Positions 44,540-53,656 of a stretch of DNA of 64,000 nucleotides are shown one piece after another. The notes below the pieces were generated by a model that was given only the letters and a program-made list of their open reading frames with translations, had not been told where the DNA came from and did not search any database. The position numbers and the translations under genes are program-made. The DNA comes from an uncultured bacterium (GTDB lineage Bacteria > Bacillota > Bacilli > Lactobacillales > Lactobacillaceae): positions 25,752 through 89,751 of the forward strand of contig CAJMLF010000004.1 of assembly GCA_905214235.1 (NCBI GenBank). The letters run 5' to 3'. The number at the start of each line of letters is the position of its first letter. The first letter of the stretch is position 1.

Positions 44540-44622
44540 ATGTCATATTGACAACACAAATTATAATATCAACTTTTCCCCTTTTTTGCAAGGCCTTTTT
44601 AAAATTATTTCGTATTTTACTT

Positions 44623-44636
44623 AGGCATCTAACTGT
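44623..44636. promoter_or_regulatory. Putative MarR operator in its own promoter
   Basis: AGGCATCTAACTGT is the exact reverse complement of ACAGTTAGATGCCT found in the ABC exporter promoter at 45129-45142. It lies 46-59 bp upstream of the marR start, consistent with autoregulation. Confidence 0.6.
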
Positions 44637-44681
44637 TATAAGCTAATAGTAAGGATAAATTCTAAAGTAAGGGGTAATTTT

Positions 44682-45116
44682 ATGACCAGCAAAAAAGAGC
44701 GTTTTGAGCTGATGAACCGCCTGTTGCGGACCTACATGATTAACATGCAACACTTCTACATTAGCCTTTCGCCACAACTAGACCTAACACCGCAACAGGC
44801 CCGGACCCTCTTGTACATCCAAAAAAAGCCTGGCCTGATTCAACGGGAAATCGGTGACTATTTCCACCTCCGCAACGCCAGCGTCACCAGCATGTTGAAG
44901 AATCTTGAACGGGCCGGTTATATTGTCCGGAAAAACGACCAGGAATCAGCCCGCATCAAGCGGATTTTCTTGACAGATGCCGGCGTCGCCAAAACGGCGA
45001 AAATCAAGACGGTCTTTGACCAGGCCTACTCACAGATTGTGGATCATCTGCGAGAAGAAGATATCGACGCAATGGTAACGGCGATGAAGAAAATTAACCG
45101 GGACCTAGAAAAGTAA
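44682..45116 (+). CDS. MarR-family transcriptional regulator
   Basis: A 144-residue winged-helix regulator. The recognition region is QREIGDYFHLRNASVTSMLKN and the wing KNDQESARIKRIFLT. It probably represses itself and the downstream ABC exporter: a shared 14-bp motif occurs in both promoters. The ligand is unknown; MarR-exporter pairs often respond to toxic organic compounds. Confidence 0.88.
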   Translation: MTSKKERFELMNRLLRTYMINMQHFYISLSPQLDLTPQQARTLLYIQKKPGLIQREIGDYFHLRNASVTSMLKNLERAGYIVRKNDQESARIKRIFLTDAGVAKTAKIKTVFDQAYSQIVDHLREEDIDAMVTAMKKINRDLEK

Positions 45117-45125
45117 ATTATCTTG

Positions 45126-45154
45126 TTGACAGTTAGATGCCTATGTGTTTTAAT
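45126..45154 (+). promoter_or_regulatory. ABC exporter promoter
   Basis: A perfect TTGACA (45126-45131), a 17-bp spacer and TTTAAT (45149-45154). The motif ACAGTTAGATGCCT (45129-45142) fills the -35/spacer region, so a bound regulator would block polymerase. Confidence 0.75.
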
Positions 45155-45168
45155 GTAAGTCGTTTAAA

Positions 45169-45180
45169 ACAGTTAGATAC
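45169..45180. promoter_or_regulatory. Second putative MarR operator copy
   Basis: ACAGTTAGATAC repeats the first 10 bases of the upstream operator exactly and lies downstream of the -10, 40 bp after the first copy. Confidence 0.5.
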
Positions 45181-45203
45181 TTAATTGTTAGGAGGCTTAC
45201 AAA

Positions 45204-46925
45204 ATGCCAAGGAAAAAGTTCAATTTTCGTGAGTTCTTTGGACTGATCAACCACCTCCACCCGAAATACGGGCGGCTCGTGGTCGGGGTCCTGCTGGGCT
45301 TTATTTCGACAGCGGCCAACCTGTTTGTGCCGCAACTGGCCCAGCGGCTGATCAATAATTTCCGTAGTATTAGCCCAACTTTGGCAATCTTAACGGTGGT
45401 TATCTTTATTGCTGGACTGATTACCAGTGCCGTTTCAGGAGTCCTGCTCGGGATCTTTGGTGAGAACGTAGTGGCCAAGCTGCGGAAACAGTTGTGGCAG
45501 AAGCTGCTTAAGATGCCGGTAAAGTACTTTGACAATGTCAAGACCGGGGAAATCAGCTCCCGGCTGGTCAACGATACCTCACAGGTGAAGGAACTCCTTG
45601 CGTCGACCTTCCCCAACGCGATGACCTCAATCCTCCAGTTTGTCGGCGCCCTGGTCATCATGCTGGCGATGGACTGGAGGATGACCATCCTGATGTTCGT
45701 CACCGTCCCGCTGATTATCCTGGTGATGATGCCAATTATGAATTGGTCCCGCCGAATCGGTCGGATCCGCCAGGATGAGCTGGCTAAGTTCGTCAGCGAC
45801 TCCACCGACGTGCTCGGAGAGGTGCGATTGGTCAAGTCCTCAAATGGTGAGCAGCACGAGCTTACCCGGGGAAACCAGCGCATTCGCAACCTCTACAGGA
45901 TTGGGGCCAAGGAAGCCATCGTCAATTCCGTCACCTTGCCGGTTACTAACATGATGATGATGGTAATGTTCCTTTTGGTCCTCGGTTATGGGGCCATTCG
46001 GGTAATGAACAACCAGATTACCATGGGGGCACTGGTATCGTTTCTGATGTACCTGTTCCAGATTTTCAGTCCGGTAATCATCGTCAGCCAGCTCTTTACC
46101 GACATGGCCAAGACAAGTGGGGCCACCGAACGAATCCAGCAGATGCTGGCCGAACCCGAGGAATTTGTTAGCGACAAGACCGAACAGGAAATCGCGGCAA
46201 AGCCACTGAAGTTTGACCACGTTGACTTTGCCTACGAGCCCGGTAAGCCGATTCTCAAGGACATCAGTTTTGCGACGAAACCCAACGCGGTGATCGCCTT
46301 TGCGGGCCCGTCTGGTGGTGGGAAAACGACCATCTTCTCCCTGATTGAACGTTTCTACCAGCCGACTGCCGGTAAGGTCCTGCTGGGCGATGAAGACATT
46401 GATCAGTTCGACTTGGCCAAGTGGCGGGAACAAATCGGTCTGGTCAGCCAGGATGCCGCGGTAATGCCGGGCACCATCCGGGATAACCTGACATACGGAC
46501 TCCGCCGGTCGGTGAGTGATGATGAACTCTGGTGGACCCTCAAGATGGCGTACGCCGATGGCTTTGTCTCTCAAATGGCCGACCAGCTGGAAACAGAAAT
46601 TGGGGAGCGGGGAATCAAGCTTTCCGGGGGCCAGCGGCAGCGAATTGCGATTGCCCGGGCCTTCCTCCGTGACCCCAAGATCTTAATGCTCGACGAGGCC
46701 ACGGCCAGCCTGGATGCTGAATCCGAGGCAATGGTTCAAAAAGCCCTTGGCGACTTGATGCAGGGGCGGACCACCCTGGTGATTGCCCACCGGCTGAGTA
46801 CGATTGTCGATGCTGACAAGATTTACTTTATCGAACACGGGACGGTGTCGGGCGCCGGCACCCACCAGGAATTGCTGGAGAGCACGCCACTCTATGCCCA
46901 GTATGTTCACGATCAATTTAAATAG
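45204..46925 (+). CDS. ABC exporter, fused membrane and ATPase domains
   Basis: A 573-residue half-transporter. Six membrane helices (about residues 20-310) are followed by an ATPase domain with Walker A GPSGGGKTT, Q-loop VSQDAAV, signature LSGGQRQR, Walker B ILMLDEATASLD and H-loop IAHRLST. It is probably a homodimeric multidrug exporter of the BmrA/LmrA type. It is controlled with the preceding marR. Confidence 0.92.
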   Translation: MPRKKFNFREFFGLINHLHPKYGRLVVGVLLGFISTAANLFVPQLAQRLINNFRSISPTLAILTVVIFIAGLITSAVSGVLLGIFGENVVAKLRKQLWQKLLKMPVKYFDNVKTGEISSRLVNDTSQVKELLASTFPNAMTSILQFVGALVIMLAMDWRMTILMFVTVPLIILVMMPIMNWSRRIGRIRQDELAKFVSDSTDVLGEVRLVKSSNGEQHELTRGNQRIRNLYRIGAKEAIVNSVTLPVTNMMMMVMFLLVLGYGAIRVMNNQITMGALVSFLMYLFQIFSPVIIVSQLFTDMAKTSGATERIQQMLAEPEEFVSDKTEQEIAAKPLKFDHVDFAYEPGKPILKDISFATKPNAVIAFAGPSGGGKTTIFSLIERFYQPTAGKVLLGDEDIDQFDLAKWREQIGLVSQDAAVMPGTIRDNLTYGLRRSVSDDELWWTLKMAYADGFVSQMADQLETEIGERGIKLSGGQRQRIAIARAFLRDPKILMLDEATASLDAESEAMVQKALGDLMQGRTTLVIAHRLSTIVDADKIYFIEHGTVSGAGTHQELLESTPLYAQYVHDQFK

Positions 46926-46929
46926 TAAT

Positions 46930-46961
46930 AAGGCCACCGGCGGTTTTCCTGCGGTGGCCTT
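46930..46961. terminator. Terminator between ABC exporter and aldo/keto reductase
   Basis: A perfect 10-bp stem AAGGCCACCG/CGGTGGCCTT lies between convergent genes. The T tracts are short. Confidence 0.65.
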
Positions 46962-46974
46962 AATTATTATGCGG

Positions 46975-47970
46975 TTATTGTTGACTGGCGAGCACTTGGT
47001 CAATGGCGGCCAGCTCGTCAGCGGTGAATTTGAGGTTATTGAGGGCCTTAACGTTGTCAACCAGTTGACTTGGCCGACTAGCGCCCACCAGGACGCATGC
47101 CATCACTGGTTGGCGGAGGTCCCAGGCCAGAGCCATCTCGGCCAGGGTCTGGTGCCGCTGCTTGGCGATTTCGTTCAACTGCCGGACGGTATCGATGGTT
47201 TGCTCAACCTGATCCGGGTGGAGGAAGGGACTGGTCGACTTGGCAGCCCTTGAGTCAGCCGGGATGCCGTTGAGGTAGCGGTTGGTTAATAACCCCTGGG
47301 CCAGGGGACTAAAGCAGACCGCGCCCTTACCTTCCTTCTCCAGCACCGGTAACAAGTCACCCTCGATGTGGCGGTCAAACATGTTATAGCGGGGCTGGTG
47401 GATGATAAATGGCGTGTGGAGGTCCTTAAAGACCTTGGTGATCGCGGCGGTCTGGGCACCATCATAGTTGGAGATTCCAATGTAGAGGGCCTTGCCTTCC
47501 CGGACCAGCTGGTCGAGAGCCTCAGCAGTCTCTTCAATTGGCGTCGCCGGGTCTGGCCGGTGGGAATAGAAGATGTCTACGTAGTCCAGTTGGAGCCGTT
47601 TGAGGCTCTGGTTGGCACTGGCGATGATACTCTTGCGCGATCCCCAGTTGCCGTATGGGCCGTCCCACATTTCGTAGCCGGCCTTACTGGTGATGATCAT
47701 CTCGTCTCTGTAGGGCTTCATATCGGTGGCCATGATCCGGCCAAAGTTTTCCTCCGCACTGCCGGGGACCGGGCCGTAGTTGTTGGCGAGATCGTAGTAA
47801 GTGATTCCGAGGTCAAACGCCTGGTGGACGATGGCCTTCTGATTTTCGTAGGGGTCAACGCTACCGAAGTTGTGCCAGAAGCCCAGACCAATGGCGGAGA
47901 GCTTGAGGCCACTCTTGCCAACCCGGTTATAGGTCATCTGTTGGTAGCGGTGGGGGTTAGCTTGATACAT
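46975..47970 (-). CDS. Aldo/keto reductase, YghZ-like
   Basis: A 331-residue NADPH-dependent TIM-barrel reductase. The catalytic tetrad can be placed as Asp in DLANNYG (Asp and Tyr), Lys in ITSKAGY and His in FYSHRPD. It is similar to the AKR14/Kv-beta branch that includes E. coli YghZ, which reduces glyceraldehyde 3-phosphate and methylglyoxal. It follows another aldo/keto reductase after a 16-bp gap in the same transcript. Confidence 0.88.
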   Translation of the reverse strand: MYQANPHRYQQMTYNRVGKSGLKLSAIGLGFWHNFGSVDPYENQKAIVHQAFDLGITYYDLANNYGPVPGSAEENFGRIMATDMKPYRDEMIITSKAGYEMWDGPYGNWGSRKSIIASANQSLKRLQLDYVDIFYSHRPDPATPIEETAEALDQLVREGKALYIGISNYDGAQTAAITKVFKDLHTPFIIHQPRYNMFDRHIEGDLLPVLEKEGKGAVCFSPLAQGLLTNRYLNGIPADSRAAKSTSPFLHPDQVEQTIDTVRQLNEIAKQRHQTLAEMALAWDLRQPVMACVLVGASRPSQLVDNVKALNNLKFTADELAAIDQVLASQQ

Positions 47971-47986
47971 TATGACTCCTCCTCAA

Positions 47987-48940
47987 TTAAGGCAGTTGGT
48001 GTCCGGCAGCCAGGTAGAGGTCGTACCACTCCTGGTTAGTCAGGTCAACGTCGGCGCCCTTGGCACTGTCGGCGATGTGGGCCGGGTTCATGGTCCCCAT
48101 GATCAACTGGATCTGGGCCGGGTGCTTGAGGACCCAGGCGGTAGCGATGGCGTTTTTACCAACCCCGTACTTGGTGGCCAGTTCACCAAGCTTCTTATTC
48201 AGTTCTGGGTAGTCCGGGTTGTCGATGAAGGTGCCCTCAAAATTCCCGTACTGGAATGGCGACCAGGCCTGGATGGTGATGTGGTGGTGCCGGCAGTAGT
48301 CGAGGAGGCCGCCGTCGTGGTCGGTTCCATCGGCATTAGCAATGTTAGTATTGATCCCGAAGTCGATCATCCCCGTGTGCTTCAGGCCAAACTGCAGTTG
48401 GTTAAACATCAGGTGTTGGGTGATGCTGTCCTGGACCATCGCAAATTGTTGGGGGTTGAAGTTGGAGACCCCGAAGAAGCGGACTTTACCGCTGGCCTGG
48501 AGGATGTCAAAGGCTTCCTTGATGCCGTCCAGGTCCATCAGCGGGTCTGGCCGGTGGAGGAGGAGGCCATCCAAGTAGTCGGTCCCCATCCGCTTCAGGA
48601 CCCCATCAACAGCCTCCAGGATGTGCTGCTTGGTGAATTCGTAGCGGCTGCCGAAGACAAAGCTACCGTTGCTCCGGGCCGGGTCAACGATGATGCCGAC
48701 CTTAGATTGGATGAAAAGGTCCGTCCGTTTAGCATTTGACAGCTTGAGGGCCTGGCCCAGCACTTCTTCCGACTTGCCCTGACCGTAAATATCAGCCGAG
48801 TCGATGAAGTTGATGCCGTTATCAAAAGCAGTGTCGACCGCCTTGGCCGCTTCGGCCGGGGTCTTAGCTTCCATCCGCATGATCCCCAGTCCCATTGCCG
48901 GGATCTTCAGACTGGTTGCACCGAGGTTAATTTGTTTCAT
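47987..48940 (-). CDS. Aldo/keto reductase, YdhF-like
   Basis: A 317-residue oxidoreductase of the AKR superfamily. It has FIDSADIYGQGKSEE (Asp, Tyr), IQSKVGI (Lys) and LLHRPDPLMD (His), with a C-terminal NADP-binding segment. The physiological substrate is unknown. It heads a two-gene unit with the YghZ-like gene and lies next to an HxlR regulator. Confidence 0.88.
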   Translation of the reverse strand: MKQINLGATSLKIPAMGLGIMRMEAKTPAEAAKAVDTAFDNGINFIDSADIYGQGKSEEVLGQALKLSNAKRTDLFIQSKVGIIVDPARSNGSFVFGSRYEFTKQHILEAVDGVLKRMGTDYLDGLLLHRPDPLMDLDGIKEAFDILQASGKVRFFGVSNFNPQQFAMVQDSITQHLMFNQLQFGLKHTGMIDFGINTNIANADGTDHDGGLLDYCRHHHITIQAWSPFQYGNFEGTFIDNPDYPELNKKLGELATKYGVGKNAIATAWVLKHPAQIQLIMGTMNPAHIADSAKGADVDLTNQEWYDLYLAAGHQLP

Positions 48941-48986
48941 AAGAAAAGCCGTCCTTTCGAATCTGACTAGTTAAACTACACTTTTC

Positions 48987-49015
48987 ATGATAGTTAACCA
49001 GTGCTGAGTCGACAA
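48987..49015 (-). promoter_or_regulatory. Promoter of the aldo/keto reductase pair
   Basis: On the minus strand TTGTCG (49010-49015), a 17-bp spacer and TATCAT (48987-48992). Two TAGTTAA copies (near 48968 and 48991), one within a TAGTTAAACTA dyad, flank the -10 and could bind the neighbouring HxlR regulator. Confidence 0.5.
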
Positions 49016-49038
49016 GACGGCACTTTTTATTTCCCAGG

Positions 49039-49482
49039 TTACTTTGAAGTACCCTGGTTGGTGGGGTGGTGGTCAGCGGCGTAGAGCTGGTTGAGCTTGC
49101 GCAGCCGTTCCTCTTTAACCTGCTTAGTAGCCTCACTATATTCACAGGTGCGGTGCTTAATATCGTAGCCTTTTCCGTTGATATAGCCCCAAGAGCACAT
49201 GACATCGAGGATGGGAAAGAGGGTTTGGCCGTGTGCGGTCACGGCGTATTCAACTTGGACGGGGACGGTGGGGATGACGTTGCGGCTAATAATTCCGGCC
49301 GCTTCCAACTCCCTTAGCTGTGCGGTCAAGGTCTTCTTTGGCGCCGTTTCCAGGTAATGAAGGATCTCGCTGTAGCGCCTGGTCCCGTTGGTTTCCAGGT
49401 AGTGGAGAATCAACGGCTTCCACTTGCCACCAATTACGTCGAGAGTAACCTGAATTTCACTAAGGACCGTCTTTTGTGCCAT
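49039..49482 (-). CDS. HxlR-family transcriptional regulator
   Basis: A 147-residue winged-helix protein with GGKWKPLILHYLETNGTRR, the HxlR hallmark, and KTLTAQLRELEAAGII. It contains Cys residues (CSW, HRTC) that could sense thiol stress, as in some relatives. It lies directly upstream of two aldo/keto reductase genes on the same strand and probably regulates them in response to aldehyde or oxidative stress. ATG 49482 has GGAGG about 7 nt upstream; ATG 49485 is possible. Its stop abuts a half copy of the ATTTCCCRGG palindrome. Confidence 0.85.
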   Translation of the reverse strand: MAQKTVLSEIQVTLDVIGGKWKPLILHYLETNGTRRYSEILHYLETAPKKTLTAQLRELEAAGIISRNVIPTVPVQVEYAVTAHGQTLFPILDVMCSWGYINGKGYDIKHRTCEYSEATKQVKEERLRKLNQLYAADHHPTNQGTSK

Positions 49483-49502
49483 CATCAATACCTCCCGGAA
49501 AA

Positions 49503-49534
49503 CAAAAAAAGAGATTGAGGAAACCTCAATCTCT
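49503..49534 (-). terminator. Terminator of the second tRNA-Lys
   Basis: A perfect 11-bp stem AGAGATTGAGG/CCTCAATCTCT is followed by seven T on the minus strand. Confidence 0.9.
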
Positions 49535-49546
49535 GTAAACCTCTGA

Positions 49547-49619
49547 TGGGCAGTCAGGGGATCGAACCCTGGACCCACGGATTAAGAGTCCGTTGCTCTG
49601 CCAGCTGAGCTAACTGCCC
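49547..49619 (-). tRNA. tRNA-Lys (anticodon CTT), second copy
   Basis: A 73-nt cloverleaf identical to that at 44467-44539, with a few extra matching bases on both sides. CCA is not encoded. It lies between the HxlR gene and the divergent walR operon. Confidence 0.96.
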
Positions 49620-49705
49620 ATGACCTCTTAACAAGGTACTTTATTAATCTACCATCAATACTATGAATTGTCAACGGCTTTTGCTAAAAAAGTTTTCGGG
49701 ACCTG

Positions 49706-49714
49706 TGCTATAAT
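49706..49714 (+). promoter_or_regulatory. Promoter of the walRK operon
   Basis: TGCTATAAT provides a perfect extended -10; no good -35 is present. Confidence 0.55.
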
Positions 49715-49780
49715 TGAGCTAGCTTAATAATGAAGGTTTTAAATTTTTGATCAATTATACCCAACGGAGGGACTATTGAT

Positions 49781-50488
49781 ATGGCGAAGAAAATTCTTGT
49801 TGTTGATGATGAAAAGCCAATTTCAGATATCATAAAATTTAATTTGGAAAAGGAAGGCTACGAGGTCGTCGTTGCCTTTGACGGCGAGGAAGCCCTGGAA
49901 AAGGTTGAGTCTGAGGACCCCGACCTGATTATCTTGGACCTAATGCTACCAAAGATTGACGGCCTGGAAGTTGCCAAGCGGGTGCGGGCCAAGCACACAA
50001 TGCCAATCATCATGGTCACCGCGAAGGACTCGGAACTGGACAAGGTCCTCGGCCTGGAACTCGGTGCCGACGACTATGTCACCAAGCCGTTCTCTAACCG
50101 GGAATTGGTTGCCCGGGTTAAGGCTAACCTGCGGCGGCAGGCCACGCTGAAGGCCCCGGCGGAAGAGGATAAGAACAGCGACATCAAGGTCGGCGACTTG
50201 ACTATCCACCCCGAAGCCTACACCGTTACTAAACGGGGCGAAAATATCAACCTGACCCACCGGGAGTTCGAGTTGCTCCACTACCTGGCCCAACACATTG
50301 GTCAGGTCATCAACCGGGAGCACCTCCTGCAGACCGTCTGGGGGTACGACTACTTCGGTGATGTCCGGACGGTAGACGTTACTGTCCGGCGGCTTCGTGA
50401 AAAGATTGAGGATAATCCAAGTCAGCCACAATGGTTGATTACCCGGCGGGGTGTTGGTTACTACTTAGCAAATCCTGATCAAAATTAG
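49781..50488 (+). CDS. walR: Response regulator WalR
   Basis: A 235-residue OmpR-type regulator of cell-wall metabolism, essential in many Firmicutes. Receiver Asp53 (LIILDLMLP), acidic pocket DDE and Lys in TKPF are intact. The winged-helix domain includes the [11 protein letters not shown] and [15 protein letters not shown] segments diagnostic of WalR/PhoP-type regulators. It is first in walRK-yycH-yycI-walJ-htrA. Confidence 0.96.
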   Translation: MAKKILVVDDEKPISDIIKFNLEKEGYEVVVAFDGEEALEKVESEDPDLIILDLMLPKIDGLEVAKRVRAKHTMPIIMVTAKDSELDKVLGLELGADDYVTKPFSNRELVARVKANLRRQATLKAPAEEDKNSDIKVGDLTIHPEAYTVTKRGENINLTHREFELLHYLAQHIGQVINREHLLQTVWGYDYFGDVRTVDVTVRRLREKIEDNPSQPQWLITRRGVGYYLANPDQN

Positions 50489-50501
50489 AGGCTGAACGGT
50501 T

Positions 50502-52370
50502 GTGAATAGCAAGCTAAAATTTTATCAATCGATTCGGGTAAAAATCGCCCTCGTGTTTGCGTTAATGCTGATGTTAACGTTGGAATGCGTCGGGGCGGTT
50601 TTTGTGCGTCAATTGGAGCATCAAAACCTGAATACGTTTAAACAAACCATTGAACTGCCGTCGTACGTTGATAATTCTTTGAGCGAACAGCTTTCCCGGC
50701 CCAACAAGAAGAAGGCCAACCAGCAGATGCGGCAGATCCTGTCAGAAGTCAATAACAACAACATCTCGGAGATCCGGGTAATTGACAGTAAGGGGATTAT
50801 CCGGAGTACCAGCACGAGCGATACCCGGGGAATCGTGGGCCAGAAGACTACCGATGGTACGGTCAAGGCGACCCTGGTTAATAACCGGACCCACTCCGAA
50901 AATATTTATGATAGTTCCAACCATAACCGCTACTACGTTAACGTTATTCCCCTAAACGATAGTAATAATAACGTTGTCGGGGCGGTATACCTGCGGGCCA
51001 GCCTGGAAGGGGTATACTCCAACATCAACAGTATTACCCTGATTTACCTGTCGGCGGCTCTGATTACCATTGCCCTGAGTCTCTTCTTGGCTATTCTTAT
51101 TTCCCAGGAAATAACGCGGCCAATTGAAGAAATGCGGAAGCAAACGCTGCGGATCGCCCGTGGGGACTTCTCCGGGCAGGTCCGGGTCATGGGAAATGAT
51201 GAACTGGGCCAACTGGCCGGGGCGGTTAACAACCTCTCCGTGCGGGTCGAGGAGGCCCAGGAGTCGTCGGATTCAGAACGGCGGCGGCTTGACAGCGTCC
51301 TGTCCCACATGTCCGACGGGGTCCTGGCGACCGACCGGCGGGGCAACGTAACCATCGTCAATAACATGGCCCTCCAGTTGCTCGGCGTTGACCATGAGGA
51401 CGATTTGATTGGGAAGTCAATCATTGACGTCTTAGACATCCGCCACGACTACACCGTCCGCCAGTTGATCAACACGGACCAGGAAGAAATGATCATTGAC
51501 ATGTCTAACGAGGGAACTGACCTGATCTTAAATGCCTACTTCTCGCCAATTCAGCGGGAATCGGGCTTCGTCAGCGGGCTGGTTTGTGTCCTCCATGACG
51601 TCACCAGCCAGCAAAAGGAAGAGCGGGAACGGAAGCAGTTCGTTTCCAACGTTTCCCACGAGCTCCGGACCCCCCTGACCAGTGTCCACAGCTACGTCGA
51701 GGCCTTGAGCGACGGGGCCTGGCAGGATAAGGAGATTGCCCCGAAGTTCTTGACGGTGATTCAAAACGAGACTGACCGGATGATCCGGATGATCAACGAC
51801 CTCTTGAGTCTGTCGCGGATGGATTCCGGGACCACCAAGTTGAACCTGGAATACGTCAATATTAAGGAGCTCTTCAACTACATCCTGAACCGCTTCGACA
51901 TGATCATTAAGAAGAACGAGAATGACGAGAACAGCAAGAAGTACACGATTGAGCGTTACTTCACCAGTAAGGACCTCTGGGTGGAAATCGATACCGATAA
52001 ATTCACCCAGGTAATTGACAACATCATGAATAACGCGATCAAGTATTCGCCAGACGGTGGTGTGATCACAACCCGCCTGCTGGAGACGCATAACCACGTT
52101 ATCCTGAGTATCTCAGACCAAGGTCTAGGAATTCCGCGGAAGGACCTGGGCCGGATCTTTGACCGCTTCTTCCGGGTTGATAAAGCACGGAGTCGGAAGC
52201 AGGGTGGTACCGGGCTCGGCCTGGCAATTTCCAAGGAGGTTGTCAACATGCTCGGTGGCCAAATTTGGGTCGATAGTGTCGAGGGCAAAGGTTCGACCTT
52301 CTATATTTCACTGCCATACGTACCTTATGAAGAGGAGGATGACTGGGATGATCAAGAAACTAAGGACTAA
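50502..52370 (+). CDS. walK: Sensor histidine kinase WalK
   Basis: A 622-residue membrane kinase: two membrane helices enclosing an extracellular PAS-like domain, a HAMP domain, a cytoplasmic PAS domain, and a kinase core with H-box NVSHELRTPLT (His386), N-box IMNNAIKYSPDG and G-boxes. The start is GTG. The C-terminal end overlaps yycH by 23 nt. A palindrome variant ATTTCCCAGGAAAT occurs in codons for ISQEI at 51099-51112. Confidence 0.96.
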   Translation: MNSKLKFYQSIRVKIALVFALMLMLTLECVGAVFVRQLEHQNLNTFKQTIELPSYVDNSLSEQLSRPNKKKANQQMRQILSEVNNNNISEIRVIDSKGIIRSTSTSDTRGIVGQKTTDGTVKATLVNNRTHSENIYDSSNHNRYYVNVIPLNDSNNNVVGAVYLRASLEGVYSNINSITLIYLSAALITIALSLFLAILISQEITRPIEEMRKQTLRIARGDFSGQVRVMGNDELGQLAGAVNNLSVRVEEAQESSDSERRRLDSVLSHMSDGVLATDRRGNVTIVNNMALQLLGVDHEDDLIGKSIIDVLDIRHDYTVRQLINTDQEEMIIDMSNEGTDLILNAYFSPIQRESGFVSGLVCVLHDVTSQQKEERERKQFVSNVSHELRTPLTSVHSYVEALSDGAWQDKEIAPKFLTVIQNETDRMIRMINDLLSLSRMDSGTTKLNLEYVNIKELFNYILNRFDMIIKKNENDENSKKYTIERYFTSKDLWVEIDTDKFTQVIDNIMNNAIKYSPDGGVITTRLLETHNHVILSISDQGLGIPRKDLGRIFDRFFRVDKARSRKQGGTGLGLAISKEVVNMLGGQIWVDSVEGKGSTFYISLPYVPYEEEDDWDDQETKD

Positions 52371-53643
52371 CTGGTTATCATTTGCCTTAGCGCTCGTCGT
52401 AATCATCAGCCTGCTGATTTCCGGACTGGTCTGGACGAATCCTTTTCAATACGAGGGCGCCCGGCATGACAACTTAATTCACTCGAACCAACAATTTACG
52501 ACCCAATCAATGGGGGATGTCTACCTGCCGACCAACCTGGTTCAGACTGACCGGCGGGGCAGTCAGGCGATTTTGTACAACCCCCAGGTCAACCTGATTC
52601 GCAAGCTCAAGGAGAACATCCGTAGTTGGCAGTTTGGCCGGGTTTCGACCGTCAAAAGCAATAACAGTGATGTCTACCTGAGTTACTTGCGGCGGCGCAA
52701 CTCACTGATGATGAGCTACCCGGATGGGGTGCCAACGGTAGTCTTCAACGAGACCTTCTCCCAGTCGATCAATAGCGACCAGGTCAACCAGATTAACCAC
52801 ATCGTGATCCCCCTCGGTGGGCCGCGGGAAATCTACCTGCTGAGTGACCACCACTACGGGGTTTACCGCTTGCGGCTCAGCAAGGGTAACTTTAACAAGG
52901 TTCAAAACATTGCTAAGGATGCTAACCGGATCCCCGTTGACCATAAAATCGTTAACGGGCAGACGGTAATGACCTACCCACGGGGCTTTAGCCTGCCGAC
53001 CTTTGCCTTCCAGGTAACCAACCAGAATATTGATACCCTGTCGACGAACCTGATGAGCAGCACCCAGCACGGCAACATTACGACCAACCATAATGGTGAC
53101 AACATCGTCTACTCAAACGGGACCAACCGACGGATGACCTTTAACCAGGACCGGGGAACGGTCAACTACAAGGCCTTCTTGAACAACGACGATAAGCGGA
53201 CCAATGAACAACTGTACTCGTACTTCTACAACCGCCTTGTTAAGACGGGGGTCCAGCTGGGGAACATCCGCTTTGACGGGGTCAACGACCACCAGCGGCA
53301 GTTAACCTACCGCAGCTACGTCGATGACTTCCCAATCTTTAACAGCGACGGTTACGGGACAATCAAGTTACGCCTGACCCGTGGTGGGACCGAGCGCTGC
53401 CAGATGAGTATTTACTCCGTCCAGGTGCCACTGCCAATCGACCAGCAGCAAGTCCGCCTGCCGTCCAGCACGGTCGTCTTGGACCAGCTGCATGCCAGTC
53501 CCCACTTTAGGGAAGTTAAGGGCTTGCGGGTCGGTTACCTGTGGAAGACCGACAGCAAGAATAAGAAGGTCGTTAAGTTAACACCATCTTACTTTGTGAA
53601 GTACCATGGTAACTGGATCAACTACACGGAATTGATTAAGTGA
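52348..53643 (+). CDS. yycH: WalK regulatory protein YycH
   Basis: A 431-residue protein with one N-terminal membrane helix (about residues 9-28) and a large extracellular domain. YycH and YycI bind WalK in the membrane and modulate its activity. The ATG at 52348 inside walK is selected because AGGAGG lies 9 nt upstream; earlier in-frame ATGs are further into the walK kinase domain. Confidence 0.9.
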   Translation: MIKKLRTNWLSFALALVVIISLLISGLVWTNPFQYEGARHDNLIHSNQQFTTQSMGDVYLPTNLVQTDRRGSQAILYNPQVNLIRKLKENIRSWQFGRVSTVKSNNSDVYLSYLRRRNSLMMSYPDGVPTVVFNETFSQSINSDQVNQINHIVIPLGGPREIYLLSDHHYGVYRLRLSKGNFNKVQNIAKDANRIPVDHKIVNGQTVMTYPRGFSLPTFAFQVTNQNIDTLSTNLMSSTQHGNITTNHNGDNIVYSNGTNRRMTFNQDRGTVNYKAFLNNDDKRTNEQLYSYFYNRLVKTGVQLGNIRFDGVNDHQRQLTYRSYVDDFPIFNSDGYGTIKLRLTRGGTERCQMSIYSVQVPLPIDQQQVRLPSSTVVLDQLHASPHFREVKGLRVGYLWKTDSKNKKVVKLTPSYFVKYHGNWINYTELIK

Positions 53644-53656
53644 GGAGGGCACGAAA

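Noticed and set aside
49483-49578. N-terminal extension of the HxlR regulator reaching into tRNA-Lys
   Set aside because: It would cross the tRNA terminator and part of the tRNA; GGAGG before 49482 gives the proper start.
52159-52347. N-terminal extension of YycH inside walK
   Set aside because: It would read the walK catalytic region in another frame; membrane-helix start and Shine-Dalgarno support ATG 52348.
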